Source: Aphanocapsa sp. GSE-SYN-MK-11-07L (GTDB lineage: Bacteria > Cyanobacteriota > Cyanobacteriia > Thermosynechococcales > Thermosynechococcaceae). From it: 64,000 bases of DNA. Location of the stretch: the NCBI GenBank assembly GCA_019359715.1, contig JAHHGS010000139.1, forward strand, positions 1 through 64,000, given 5' to 3'. This document shows positions 32,996-41,178 of the stretch, one piece after another. A program made the position numbers and the translations under genes. Every line of letters begins with the position of its first letter. The first letter of the stretch is position 1. The notes under the pieces are model-generated. The model had not been told where the DNA came from. It searched no databases and saw only the letters and a program-made list of their open reading frames with translations.

Positions 32996-34258
32996 TTGTC
33001 TCAGCGTTATTTATTCACCTCCGAGTCAGTCACTGAAGGGCATCCAGATAAGATCTGCGATCAAATCTCCGACACGATTTTGGATGCCCTACTTGCCCAA
33101 GACCCTGCCAGTCGGGTGGCGGCGGAAGTCGTTGTCAACACTGGGCTGGTGCTAATTACGGGGGAAATCACCTCCAAAGCCCAGGTTAATTTTGTCGATT
33201 TAGCCCGCCAGAAAATTGCTGAAATTGGCTACACCAATGCCGATAATGGCTTTTCTGCTGCCAGTTGTGCTGTCATGGTGGCCCTAGATGAACAGTCGCC
33301 TGACATTGCCCAGGGGGTAAATACGGCCCAAGAAAGCCGTGAGCAAATGAGTGATCAGGCGCTAGACGCGATCGGCGCCGGCGATCAAGGGATCATGTTT
33401 GGGTTTGCCTGCAACGAAACGCCTGAACTGATGCCGCTACCGATTTGCTTGGCCCATCGAATTTCGCTCAAGCTAGCTGCCGTCAGAAAAACCGGTCAAT
33501 TGTCCTACCTCCGTCCCGATGGTAAAACTCAGGTGACGGTTGTCTATGAAGATGGGCGTCCGGTGGGGATTGATACGATTCTGGTTTCGACTCAGCACAC
33601 GGCGGCAATTGGCGAAATTACCGATGATGTGGCTGTCCAGAACAAGATAAAAGCAGACCTGTGGGCGCTGGTGGTGCTGCCCGTCTTTAGCGATATTGCA
33701 ATTAAGCCGGATCAGCAAACCCGGTTTCTGGTGAACCCGACCGGCAAGTTCGTGATTGGCGGCCCACAAGGAGACTCTGGGCTAACGGGACGGAAAATTA
33801 TTGTTGACACCTACGGCGGCTATTCTCGGCACGGGGGCGGTGCCTTCTCTGGTAAAGACCCGACCAAGGTCGATCGCAGCGCCGCCTATGCCGCTCGCTA
33901 CGTGGCTAAAAACATTGTAGCGGCTGGGTTGGCGGCCAAATGCGAAGTCCAATTGAGCTACGCGATCGGGGTGGCGCGGCCGGTTAGCATTTTTGTCGAT
34001 ACGTTTGGGACGGGGCAAATCAGCGATCAGCGTCTGCTAGAACTGGTCAAACAACACTTTGAACTCCGCCCGGCCGGAATGATTCAGACCTTTGGCTTAA
34101 AGCACTTACCCAGCGATCGCGGCGGTCGATTCTATCAGGATGTGGCGGCTTACGGTCACTTTGGTCGTCCAGACCTAGATTTACCTTGGGAACAAACAGA
34201 CAAAGCCGACCTCCTGAAGGAAGCAGCAGGTAAAGTCTTTTCTGGCGCATCCAGTTAG
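32996..34258 (+). CDS. metK: S-adenosylmethionine synthetase
   Basis: The 420-residue enzyme makes S-adenosylmethionine from methionine and ATP in the cytoplasm. [20 protein letters not shown] is the conserved start with the methionine/ATP-binding His and Asp. [13 protein letters not shown] is the signature hexapeptide region, and [20 protein letters not shown] the P-loop-like second signature. The start is the TTG at 32996, behind AGAGAGG, because the protein begins MSQRYLF like homologs and no in-frame ATG lies nearby upstream. Full family length, no defects. Confidence 0.95.
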   Translation: MSQRYLFTSESVTEGHPDKICDQISDTILDALLAQDPASRVAAEVVVNTGLVLITGEITSKAQVNFVDLARQKIAEIGYTNADNGFSAASCAVMVALDEQSPDIAQGVNTAQESREQMSDQALDAIGAGDQGIMFGFACNETPELMPLPICLAHRISLKLAAVRKTGQLSYLRPDGKTQVTVVYEDGRPVGIDTILVSTQHTAAIGEITDDVAVQNKIKADLWALVVLPVFSDIAIKPDQQTRFLVNPTGKFVIGGPQGDSGLTGRKIIVDTYGGYSRHGGGAFSGKDPTKVDRSAAYAARYVAKNIVAAGLAAKCEVQLSYAIGVARPVSIFVDTFGTGQISDQRLLELVKQHFELRPAGMIQTFGLKHLPSDRGGRFYQDVAAYGHFGRPDLDLPWEQTDKADLLKEAAGKVFSGASS

Positions 34259-34319
34259 TCGAATCACGCTGATGATCACTGGCAACTGGCCGCTCAGGCC
34301 TGACTGAGAAATTCGATGA

Positions 34320-34442
34320 CCTAAGGAGATTTCTGGCAAAAAAGCTACCCGCTGTCTTCGACTACGCTCAGCCAGCCGTGCCCTGAGCGCAGTCGAAGGG
34401 CACAACTCGAAGGGTAAAATCTTTCTGAGAAATCTCCTAAGG
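34320..34442. repeat. MITE-like element with internal palindrome
   Basis: A 123-base unit. Its ends are inverted repeats: CCTAAGGAGATTTCT (34320-34334) and AGAAATCTCCTAAGG (34428-34442), 14 of 15 pairing. Inside, CTTCGACTACGCTCAG (34356-34371) pairs with CTGAGCGCAGTCGAAG (34383-34398), 15 of 16. It has no coding capacity. It could fold as an RNA hairpin after metK and may also end its transcription. Confidence 0.6.
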
Positions 34443-34542
34443 AAAAACGAATTTTTACGGCTTAAATCTATCGGATGGGGAATTTCCGTAGTCCATAAAT
34501 TACGCTAGGTTTCATTGGTAAACCACTCCACTGTCGCAACCT

Positions 34543-36822
34543 ATGGCTATTGATCCCCAACCTCAGCCCTCGGCTCATGAAACCAATCAAGACACCCCTG
34601 AGATTGGCGGTGGACTGCCGGTGATCAAATATTGGGCAGAGCAGACGCTGTCGCCAGCGGGGCCAAAGTTGTGGAAAACGCTACTCCATCACAGTGCTTG
34701 CCTGTCCTGCTCTTGGGGGACGGGGGGGCAAAAAGGCGGGTTTACCAATGAGGAGGGTGAGAAACTGCAACGCTGCATGAAAAGCGTAGAAGCAATTTCC
34801 GCCGAGATTCAGCCGCCGGTTCCCGCCCATTTTTTTGATACCCATCCGATCGCTGAATTGCAGCAGCTCTCATCCCTGGAAGCAGACCGCCTGGGACGAC
34901 TTAGCTTTCCAGTGATTCGTCGGGCCAAGAGCGATCGCTTTGAGCGAATTGGCTGGGATGAAATCTATGCGATCGCCACCGCCGCCTTTCAGAAACCACC
35001 CCAGCGGATTGCCTCCTACAGTTCTGGACGCGGCTCCAACGAAGCTGCCTTTCTGCTGCAATTGATGCTGCGCACCCTGGGGTCAAACAACTTGGCAGAT
35101 TGTTCTGACCTCTGTCACGCTCCTTCGACCACTGCTCTCCAGGCCATGTTTGGCACCAAGACCTCGATCGTCAGCCTGGAAAGTCTGAAGCAAGCTGATT
35201 GTGTTGTTCTGGCGGGGGCCAATTCCGCTTACAATCATCCCCGCTTGATGAATGAGCTGATCAAACTGCGCGATCGCGGCGGCAAAGTGATTGTGATCAA
35301 TCCGGTGAAAGAAATTGGCTTGGTGAAGTTTGGCTCTCCTGCCTTTCCGGTCAAATCGCTGATTCCCGGCTCTGAGATTGCCTCACTCTATCTCCAACCG
35401 ATTCCGGGCAGTGATGTGGGCTTGTTTATTGGGATTCAGAAAGCATTAATCGAGCAAGGTCACGTCGATCAGGCTTTCCTGCAAGCCCATACCGAAGGCT
35501 GGGAGGCGGTGCTGGAGCAGGCGCGATCGCTCGACTGGGAAACCTTGACTGCAACCTGTGGCGTTTCGCAATCCGAGATTGAAACAGCCGCTCGCCTGAT
35601 TGGGACTGCCAAAGGGGTTGTGTTTGGCTGGGCAATGGGCATCACCCAACACACCAATGGGGTTGATAACGTTTACAGCATTGCCAATACGGCTTTGATC
35701 AGCGGTCAGATTGCCAGAATGGGCGCGGGCGTGATGCCCGTCCGGGGACATTCTAACGTCCAGGGCTTTGGCTCAATGGGAGTCACCGTCAAGCTGAAAG
35801 AAGAGATTAAACAGGCCTTAGAGCAACTGTTAGGGCGATCGCTCAACCTCCCCAAGGGCTACCACACCCGCGACCTGATCGAAGCGGCAGCAGCAGACCA
35901 GGTGGATAGTCTGATCTGCGTCGGCGGCAATCTCTATGGGGCCAATCCTGACTCGGCCCAGGCCAAACGCGCCCTCGGTAAGATTGATACGATTATCTAC
36001 CTCGCCACTAAACCCAACATTGGGCACTTCAATGGTTTGGCGGCCACCAACACGATTATTATTCCTGTTCTGAATCGGTTTGAAAATCCGCACAAAACTA
36101 CGGTTGAATCTGGAAATAACTTTGTCCGCCTGAACGATGAAGGTCAAACCCACCTCAAGAATGCAGACCTAATTTCTGAAGTAGAATTCTTGACTGAATT
36201 AGCGCATTGCTTGCTGGGTGACTATCCGGTGGAATGGCGGCAGCTCCAAGATACCCGCTACGTCCGGCAACTGATTGCTAAAACCATTCCCGGTTATGAA
36301 AAAATAGCGGCGATCGATCAGACAAAAGAAGAATTCACGATTTCCGGGCGGATCGTGACTGAACCCCACTTCAAAACTCCATCCGGCAAGGCAGTCATGT
36401 TCACTACACCGCTGCCAAGCCTCACCCTACCGACACCCCAAGCGTTTGGCATTGATGATCACCCCAGTAACACTCTTGTCCTGGCATTGATGACCGGACG
36501 CAGTTATTCTCAACACAACACGGTCGTCTACAAGATTGGCGATCAATATCGAGGGATGCCCCATCGCCACTGCATTTTAATGAATCGGATTGATGCCGAA
36601 AAGATTGGATTGTCGGAGCATGATCGTGTGACTGTCCAAGGCGATGCCGACAAATTAGACAACATTGAAGTGATCTATGGTGCCGTCCGGGCAGGGGCCG
36701 CCTTAATGTTTTACCCGGAAGTGAATGTGATTTTTAAGGCCAGAACGGAAACCCGATCGGGCACCCCCGCTTACAAACGTGTTCCAGTCATCGTTTATCG
36801 GAAGCGTCTCAAAACTGCTTGA
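34543..36822 (+). CDS. FdhF/YdeP-type molybdopterin oxidoreductase
   Basis: A 759-residue protein of the molybdopterin oxidoreductase superfamily, alpha-subunit (YdeP/FdhF-like) branch. The N-terminus has HHSACLSCSWGTGGQKGG, with only two of the Cys residues expected for a 4Fe-4S site. The central part carries RIASYSSGRGSNEAAFLLQL and SDLCHAPSTTALQAMFG, and the C-terminal dinucleotide-binding domain shows LMTGRSYSQHNTVVYKIG. Family members of this branch are largely uncharacterised; formate dehydrogenase activity should not be assumed. It stands alone, with no FeS or cytochrome partner nearby. Confidence 0.85.
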   Translation: MAIDPQPQPSAHETNQDTPEIGGGLPVIKYWAEQTLSPAGPKLWKTLLHHSACLSCSWGTGGQKGGFTNEEGEKLQRCMKSVEAISAEIQPPVPAHFFDTHPIAELQQLSSLEADRLGRLSFPVIRRAKSDRFERIGWDEIYAIATAAFQKPPQRIASYSSGRGSNEAAFLLQLMLRTLGSNNLADCSDLCHAPSTTALQAMFGTKTSIVSLESLKQADCVVLAGANSAYNHPRLMNELIKLRDRGGKVIVINPVKEIGLVKFGSPAFPVKSLIPGSEIASLYLQPIPGSDVGLFIGIQKALIEQGHVDQAFLQAHTEGWEAVLEQARSLDWETLTATCGVSQSEIETAARLIGTAKGVVFGWAMGITQHTNGVDNVYSIANTALISGQIARMGAGVMPVRGHSNVQGFGSMGVTVKLKEEIKQALEQLLGRSLNLPKGYHTRDLIEAAAADQVDSLICVGGNLYGANPDSAQAKRALGKIDTIIYLATKPNIGHFNGLAATNTIIIPVLNRFENPHKTTVESGNNFVRLNDEGQTHLKNADLISEVEFLTELAHCLLGDYPVEWRQLQDTRYVRQLIAKTIPGYEKIAAIDQTKEEFTISGRIVTEPHFKTPSGKAVMFTTPLPSLTLPTPQAFGIDDHPSNTLVLALMTGRSYSQHNTVVYKIGDQYRGMPHRHCILMNRIDAEKIGLSEHDRVTVQGDADKLDNIEVIYGAVRAGAALMFYPEVNVIFKARTETRSGTPAYKRVPVIVYRKRLKTA

Positions 36823-36901
36823 GACGGAACCGGTGTGGGTTCAGCCCTAGAATCGCGATCGCTTTTTCCCATGCCGATTTTATTTGGCTTTTTGCAGTAG
36901 G

Positions 36902-37543
36902 TCATGCTTGAATTTGCTCTCGTACCCATTGGCGAAATGCCTTCAAAACCTTATTTCTGCCCACCGTCTTACTTTCTTTCAAATAGCGCGGAATCATCTG
37001 CTTTAGGGCTAAACCTGGAAAATTTGGGCTTTCTGGCACATCTTGATAGCGACCCGAGGCCAAGATATTAATTTGGAACACTCCTTGGTCAAACCGCCAC
37101 AGCTCAGGGACTTGCAATGCCAGATAGATGCTGGCATGAGTTCGGGACGTAATATCAATTTCAATCGCTAGGTCTGGGGGTGGATCAACACTTAAGTCAA
37201 TCCGCTGCTGGCCGCGAATAGCCGCTTCATGCTGAATATAAAAACACTGATCCGGTTCTAACCCTTGGGCTGTCGGCTTCTTAAACGTGGTTGAACCCAA
37301 GCTGCGAAACTCAATCTCTAATTCTTCTAATAAAGCTTTGACCAGATCGCCAATAATCTCCTTATCGTCCTCATGTTCTGGTAACGGCATCATAATCTCC
37401 AGCATTCCATCCTCATAGGCCAGCCGAGAGCCGCGATGTTCTCCCAATTCTTCCAGAATGGTTTCAAATTCCGGCCAGGTCACATCCTGCAAGATGACGC
37501 GCTGCCCCGGTGGAACATTGATCCGCTGTAACTCAAGTAACAT
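36902..37543 (-). CDS. Uma2-family putative endonuclease
   Basis: A 213-residue protein. GSRLAYEDGMLEIMMPLPEH is the N-terminal block. The core has PPPDLAIEIDITSRTHASIY, i.e. Asp and the E-x-D/S pattern. It lacks the Glu-rich coiled-coil tail of the other Uma2 genes in this window and so belongs to another subfamily. It is 34 bases downstream of the GST-like gene on the same strand, so the two may be co-transcribed. Confidence 0.8.
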   Translation of the reverse strand: MLLELQRINVPPGQRVILQDVTWPEFETILEELGEHRGSRLAYEDGMLEIMMPLPEHEDDKEIIGDLVKALLEELEIEFRSLGSTTFKKPTAQGLEPDQCFYIQHEAAIRGQQRIDLSVDPPPDLAIEIDITSRTHASIYLALQVPELWRFDQGVFQINILASGRYQDVPESPNFPGLALKQMIPRYLKESKTVGRNKVLKAFRQWVREQIQA

Positions 37544-37577
37544 GGCTTAATTCTCTGCAATGAAACGTTTTACCTCA

Positions 37578-38783
37578 CTAACTGGTGGCAAAGTTAGCTG
37601 GATCTTGATCTCGCCGATGCCGGATTGGAATCGGCGAGCCTTGTTGATCACCCACTAAGGCAGCAGTTTTCTCTAGAGCTTCCCTGAGTCGCTTGCCAGC
37701 ATAGATAGACATATCGCGAGGCACATTGATCCGATCGCGCAAATATCGCAGCCCTGCGTCAGACCCTGGGGGTGGCAGACAGGCCTCACCGATCATCATA
37801 GAGGTCAAGGCGCAGCGCAAAGCTTGATCAAACAGCCTGTCCTCTACGGGGTTGACTCGAACAATATTAGCCCGATGCTTGATCACTCGGGAGAGGGCTT
37901 CCTGACGAGAGTTTTCTGGTTCTGGGTAAGCAACATCAGGTAGCCCAAACCAAGGCCCATGATCTACCCGCTGCTGATTTAGCAGCGTCTGAGGTTGACC
38001 GTTATCCCAGCAGCCTCCCATCTGGGGCGGTAAGTCATGGACATGGGTATGAAAGTCACTCTGAGTGCCCCGGTAAGTCGATCGGCTTTCCATTGCCTCA
38101 AACCAGGCAGCGAGGTGGGGGTTATCCTCCCGGAGTGAATAGCCTTTGTAGTAGTACAAACTGGCATTCATGCGTTCGACGTAGGGCGTAAAAATGACAT
38201 CAGCGGTGCCAAACTCGGCTAGAAAGTATGAACCGGGGGTACTCGCTAAAGCTTGCTCAACCTTGCCAACAACTTCAATAAAGTGGGCTCGGTTTTGTTG
38301 CTCTTGCTGAGGTGAAATCGAGGGAATACACAGCCAGTTGCACCAAGCTCTAAATAGCAGTCGTTCCAGTTGCCGCAGCGGCATAACGGTAGGGTCTTTC
38401 ATCCCCTTTCCCAACGGACTAAAAGCCCGCTCCAGGGCGATCAAAATATCGTCACTTTCGGTAATGATGCGTCCGTCTAATTCAAGCGCGGGTAACATGC
38501 CTGATCGCACCTTGTGTTTGTACCAGCTTTCTTTCTCCCCATAGCAAAACATCGTCACTTTTTCGATCCGGTAGGGGATTTGCTGTTCTTCCAGCCACAG
38601 CCAGACTTTCTGGCAGTAAGGACACCAGGCATGATTGTCTCGGTAGAGCGTGACTTGGACATCAGCTTCGGGATGACCAAACAAACGCCAGCGAGCTTGA
38701 GCATTGGTGGGGCCATTCACAGCATCGACTTGAAAGTCAGTCAGTGCTTCTAGGTCTGTCCAACTTAAGGGGGCGATCGCCAT
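37578..38783 (-). CDS. glutathione S-transferase-like protein with CPYC motif
   Basis: A 401-residue protein from the ATG at 38783 (16 codons more are open upstream). The thioredoxin-fold N-terminus shows [20 protein letters not shown], a glutaredoxin-like CPYC, followed by a GST_N-like [20 protein letters not shown]. An alpha-helical GST_C part follows ([20 protein letters not shown]). About 130 further residues at the C-terminus are specific to this cyanobacterial/plant-type family. Redox or detoxification roles are likely, but the substrate is unknown. Confidence 0.8.
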   Translation of the reverse strand: MAIAPLSWTDLEALTDFQVDAVNGPTNAQARWRLFGHPEADVQVTLYRDNHAWCPYCQKVWLWLEEQQIPYRIEKVTMFCYGEKESWYKHKVRSGMLPALELDGRIITESDDILIALERAFSPLGKGMKDPTVMPLRQLERLLFRAWCNWLCIPSISPQQEQQNRAHFIEVVGKVEQALASTPGSYFLAEFGTADVIFTPYVERMNASLYYYKGYSLREDNPHLAAWFEAMESRSTYRGTQSDFHTHVHDLPPQMGGCWDNGQPQTLLNQQRVDHGPWFGLPDVAYPEPENSRQEALSRVIKHRANIVRVNPVEDRLFDQALRCALTSMMIGEACLPPPGSDAGLRYLRDRINVPRDMSIYAGKRLREALEKTAALVGDQQGSPIPIRHRRDQDPANFATS

Positions 38784-38893
38784 AGCGGTAAGTATCCTGA
38801 ACAATCTTAAGTCTATTCGCTTGACGTTCAATTATGGCGTGATCTAGTGGGCGCTGGCGTTAAAGCTCAATCTTGGCGCAAACAAAATCGATT

Positions 38894-38921
38894 TTGATTA
38901 ATGTACGAAAATCAATATAAT
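38894..38921 (+). promoter_or_regulatory. putative promoter of the J-domain gene
   Basis: TTGATT and TATAAT with a 16-base spacer, about 70 bases before the ATG at 38992. Confidence 0.5.
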
Positions 38922-38991
38922 AGAGGCGTCTGCCGATCGGATTGCTACCCTGATTCTTGGGTAGGGCTGGTTGAGTATTATTCTTCAAATT

Positions 38992-39564
38992 ATGAACACC
39001 CCTTCCTTTCCTCTAGCTTGGCCGACTGGCAAACCCCGAACCGCAGACGATCGGCGGATGCGATCGCACTTCAAAGTTAGCTTTGTCCAAGCCCGGGATG
39101 AACTGCTGACTGAACTGGGGCGGATGCAGGCGAGTAAAGTGATTCTATCGACGAACCTGCCGCTGCGGCGGGATGGCCTACCCTATGCTAATGTTCGGGA
39201 ACCAAGAGACCCAGGGGTTGCACTCTATTTTGTTGCTTTCAAAAAATCCTATGCCTTCGCCTGTGACCAGTGGGATTTCACCCGTGATAATCTGCGGGCG
39301 ATCGGCTGTCATATTACTGCCTTGCGCGGCATGGAGCGGTGGGGAGTTTCCAGCGTTGAGGAAGTGTTCTCACCGTTTGCCCTGCCAGCAGCAATCCCTT
39401 GGTGGTCGGTTTTAGGAGTTAAACAAACTGCCAATTTTGAGCAAGTGCGAGCTGCCTACCGTCGCCTCTCTCAGAAACATCACCCAGACGCGGGGGGCGA
39501 TCGGGCGGCTTGGGATCGGATTGTTGATGCTTATGAAACGGCCAAGCGCAAAACCCTGAGCTAA
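38992..39564 (+). CDS. protein with C-terminal J domain
   Basis: A 190-residue protein from the ATG at 38992. Residues about 1-120 are a conserved cyanobacterial region without known fold (KVILSTNLPLRRDGLPYANV). The C-terminal J domain (about 130-190) reads WWSVLGVKQTANFEQVRAAY and SQKHHPDAGGD with the HPD motif intact. It may recruit a DnaK chaperone to a client recognised by the N-terminal part. It has its own promoter. Confidence 0.85.
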   Translation: MNTPSFPLAWPTGKPRTADDRRMRSHFKVSFVQARDELLTELGRMQASKVILSTNLPLRRDGLPYANVREPRDPGVALYFVAFKKSYAFACDQWDFTRDNLRAIGCHITALRGMERWGVSSVEEVFSPFALPAAIPWWSVLGVKQTANFEQVRAAYRRLSQKHHPDAGGDRAAWDRIVDAYETAKRKTLS

Positions 39565-39857
39565 ACAGCAGCATTCCGAAGTGCATCTGAAGTTCTTTCC
39601 CACTGCGATCGATTTCTTTTACGCGGGTTGACGCGATCGCTGATGGCTCGGCAAGTTTGGCAATGCTTATCTTTGAGTCTAAGGGCGACTTCCTTCTGAC
39701 TGATTCTGCCTCTGCGTCAGTCCTGAATCTGTATCGTTTCGCGGAGCCAAAAATCATACTTCTGATGCAGGCTGGCAAGTTAATTCTTCAGTATCGTTGC
39801 AATATTGACGACCTTATTTAAGCCTTCGCTACTAGAGAAATAAAGAGGTAACTTGCA
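39565..39857. other. intergenic stretch, nothing recognised
   Basis: About 290 bases. No gene is supported; an antisense ORF (39419-39778) shows no family features. A ribosome-binding site AAAGAGGTAA lies just before the next ATG. Confidence 0.4.
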
Positions 39858-40382
39858 ATGAGCAACAATACTGCTAGAACGGTTAACGACTCTGATGCTA
39901 ATCGTGATCCAATTACAGGAGAGCCAGGTGCTCATCCAGTTGGGACAGGGGTTGGCGCTGCGGGCGCCGGGGCCGCGGGGGCTGCAATTGGCGGTGCAGT
40001 TGGTGGGCCTGTAGGGGCTGTCGTTGGCGCTGTCGTTGGTGCAGTCAGTGGTGGTTTAGCTGGTAAAAGTGTTGCTGAACGCGTGAATCCTACGGTGGAA
40101 GATGCATACTGGCGTGAAAACTATGCTTCTCGACCTTATTCGGAGTCAGATTACAACTACCAAGACTATGAACCAGCTTACCGGACTGGCTATGAAGGTT
40201 ACTCGAACTATTCCGATCAGGGTTTGACCTACGATCAAGCTGAACCCCACCTGCGTCGGAATTACGAAGAGCGCTCTGGCAACGGTAGAGTAACTTGGGA
40301 AAAAGCAAAACATGCGACTCGTGATGCGTGGGATCGAGTTGAGCGCGCCCTGCCTGGCGATGCTGACCGCGATGGAAAATAG
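39858..40382 (+). CDS. glycine-zipper protein with Tyr-rich C-terminal part
   Basis: A 174-residue hypothetical protein. Residues about 26-70 are Gly/Ala/Val repeats (GAAGAGAAGAAIGGAVGGPV) with the spacing of a glycine zipper that can insert in a membrane. The rest is acidic and Tyr-rich (SRPYSESDYNYQDYEPAYRT), ending in a helix (WEKAKHATRDAWDRVERALP). Similar proteins are found widely and tend to be stress-linked; no function is assigned. A good ribosome-binding site and a terminator just after the stop show it is expressed alone. Confidence 0.75.
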   Translation: MSNNTARTVNDSDANRDPITGEPGAHPVGTGVGAAGAGAAGAAIGGAVGGPVGAVVGAVVGAVSGGLAGKSVAERVNPTVEDAYWRENYASRPYSESDYNYQDYEPAYRTGYEGYSNYSDQGLTYDQAEPHLRRNYEERSGNGRVTWEKAKHATRDAWDRVERALPGDADRDGK

Positions 40383-40411
40383 CCGATAAATCGAATCGTT
40401 GTGCTTAATCG

Positions 40412-40445
40412 AAACGCTGCCTTGTGAAAGCTAGGTAGCGTTTTC
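40412..40445 (+). terminator. rho-independent terminator
   Basis: AAACGCTGCCT and AGGTAGCGTTT form an 11-pair stem (one G-U) with a nine-base loop, and TTTTCT follows. It lies 30 bases after the stop of the glycine-zipper gene. Read from the other strand it could also end the topoisomerase remnant. Confidence 0.75.
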
Positions 40446-40451
40446 TATGGG

Positions 40452-40829
40452 TTAAGGTAAAGACTGGCTGAAAACAATCATGCGAGTGAATTTAGTCTGG
40501 TCGCGGACAGGTCGCCAGAGCGGATGATAACGATACTGCTTGCGGCCTTTGGCATCCCGTCCGGTCGCCTGTAAGTGTCCGTTCTGGAATGGACAAATCC
40601 AGACATCTTGATAAGCAGGCGGAATTACTAATGCGTTAATTCGCTTCAGCTCTGCTGGGTCTTGAATCCGATCGCCATTCAGATCCATGTATGTGAACTC
40701 TTTCTTGTGGTTGCGTTTGCGGCTAATTCCTGCCCCTTCATCGGTTACATAGCGCAATCCAACCACCTTGGCTGATTTAAGCGGGGTTTCTCTGTCCAGC
40801 CTATTTCTAAAGGTAGATGCTGAGTTGGG
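40452..40829 (-). pseudogene. DNA topoisomerase IB, N-terminal remnant
   Basis: The frame contains GLRYVTDEGAGISRKRNHKK, INALVIPPAYQDVWICPFQN, and GHLQATGRDAKGRKQYRYHP. These are characteristic of the N-terminal lobe of bacterial-type topoisomerase IB. It ends at RMIVFSQSLP; the catalytic C-terminal lobe with its Tyr is missing. The frame is open upstream to 40829 but offers only a GTG start (40766). The gene has been cut off, probably by deletion. Confidence 0.75.
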
Positions 40830-40896
40830 TTAATCCATCGTCTGATGGGTAAAAGTTCACCTGATCGGTTGATGCTTAAAAACTGCGAGTAAATGT

Positions 40897-41178
40897 ATGG
40901 CAACCTCCCTTCGCACCTCAACTGCGCCTTGCACCGATACCGGTTTGTTTGTGCGTCAGCTCCGTCAGCTTGTTAATCTTACGCAAGCACAGTTTGCCGA
41001 GAAACTAGGCGTGTCGATTCCGACGGTGGCGCGGTGGGAAAACGGCAAAGCTCAGCCTTCACCCTTAGCGCTGATGCAGCTAAAAACGCTGTTAAATGAA
41101 CTCAAAGCGTCGCCCCATCGGCTTCAGCGAAACTGTGCTCAAGCTCTGCTTGCGGGATACTTTGAAGCAAATGACTGA
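40897..41178 (+). CDS. XRE-type helix-turn-helix protein
   Basis: A 93-residue single-domain regulator: VRQLRQLVNLTQAQFAEKLG, then VSIPTVARWENGKAQPSPLA, the standard five-helix XRE fold. The stop overlaps the ATG of the hybrid kinase gene by eight bases (41171-41178), so translation is coupled. It may control the operon or act as a small output regulator of the kinase. Confidence 0.85.
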   Translation: MATSLRTSTAPCTDTGLFVRQLRQLVNLTQAQFAEKLGVSIPTVARWENGKAQPSPLALMQLKTLLNELKASPHRLQRNCAQALLAGYFEAND

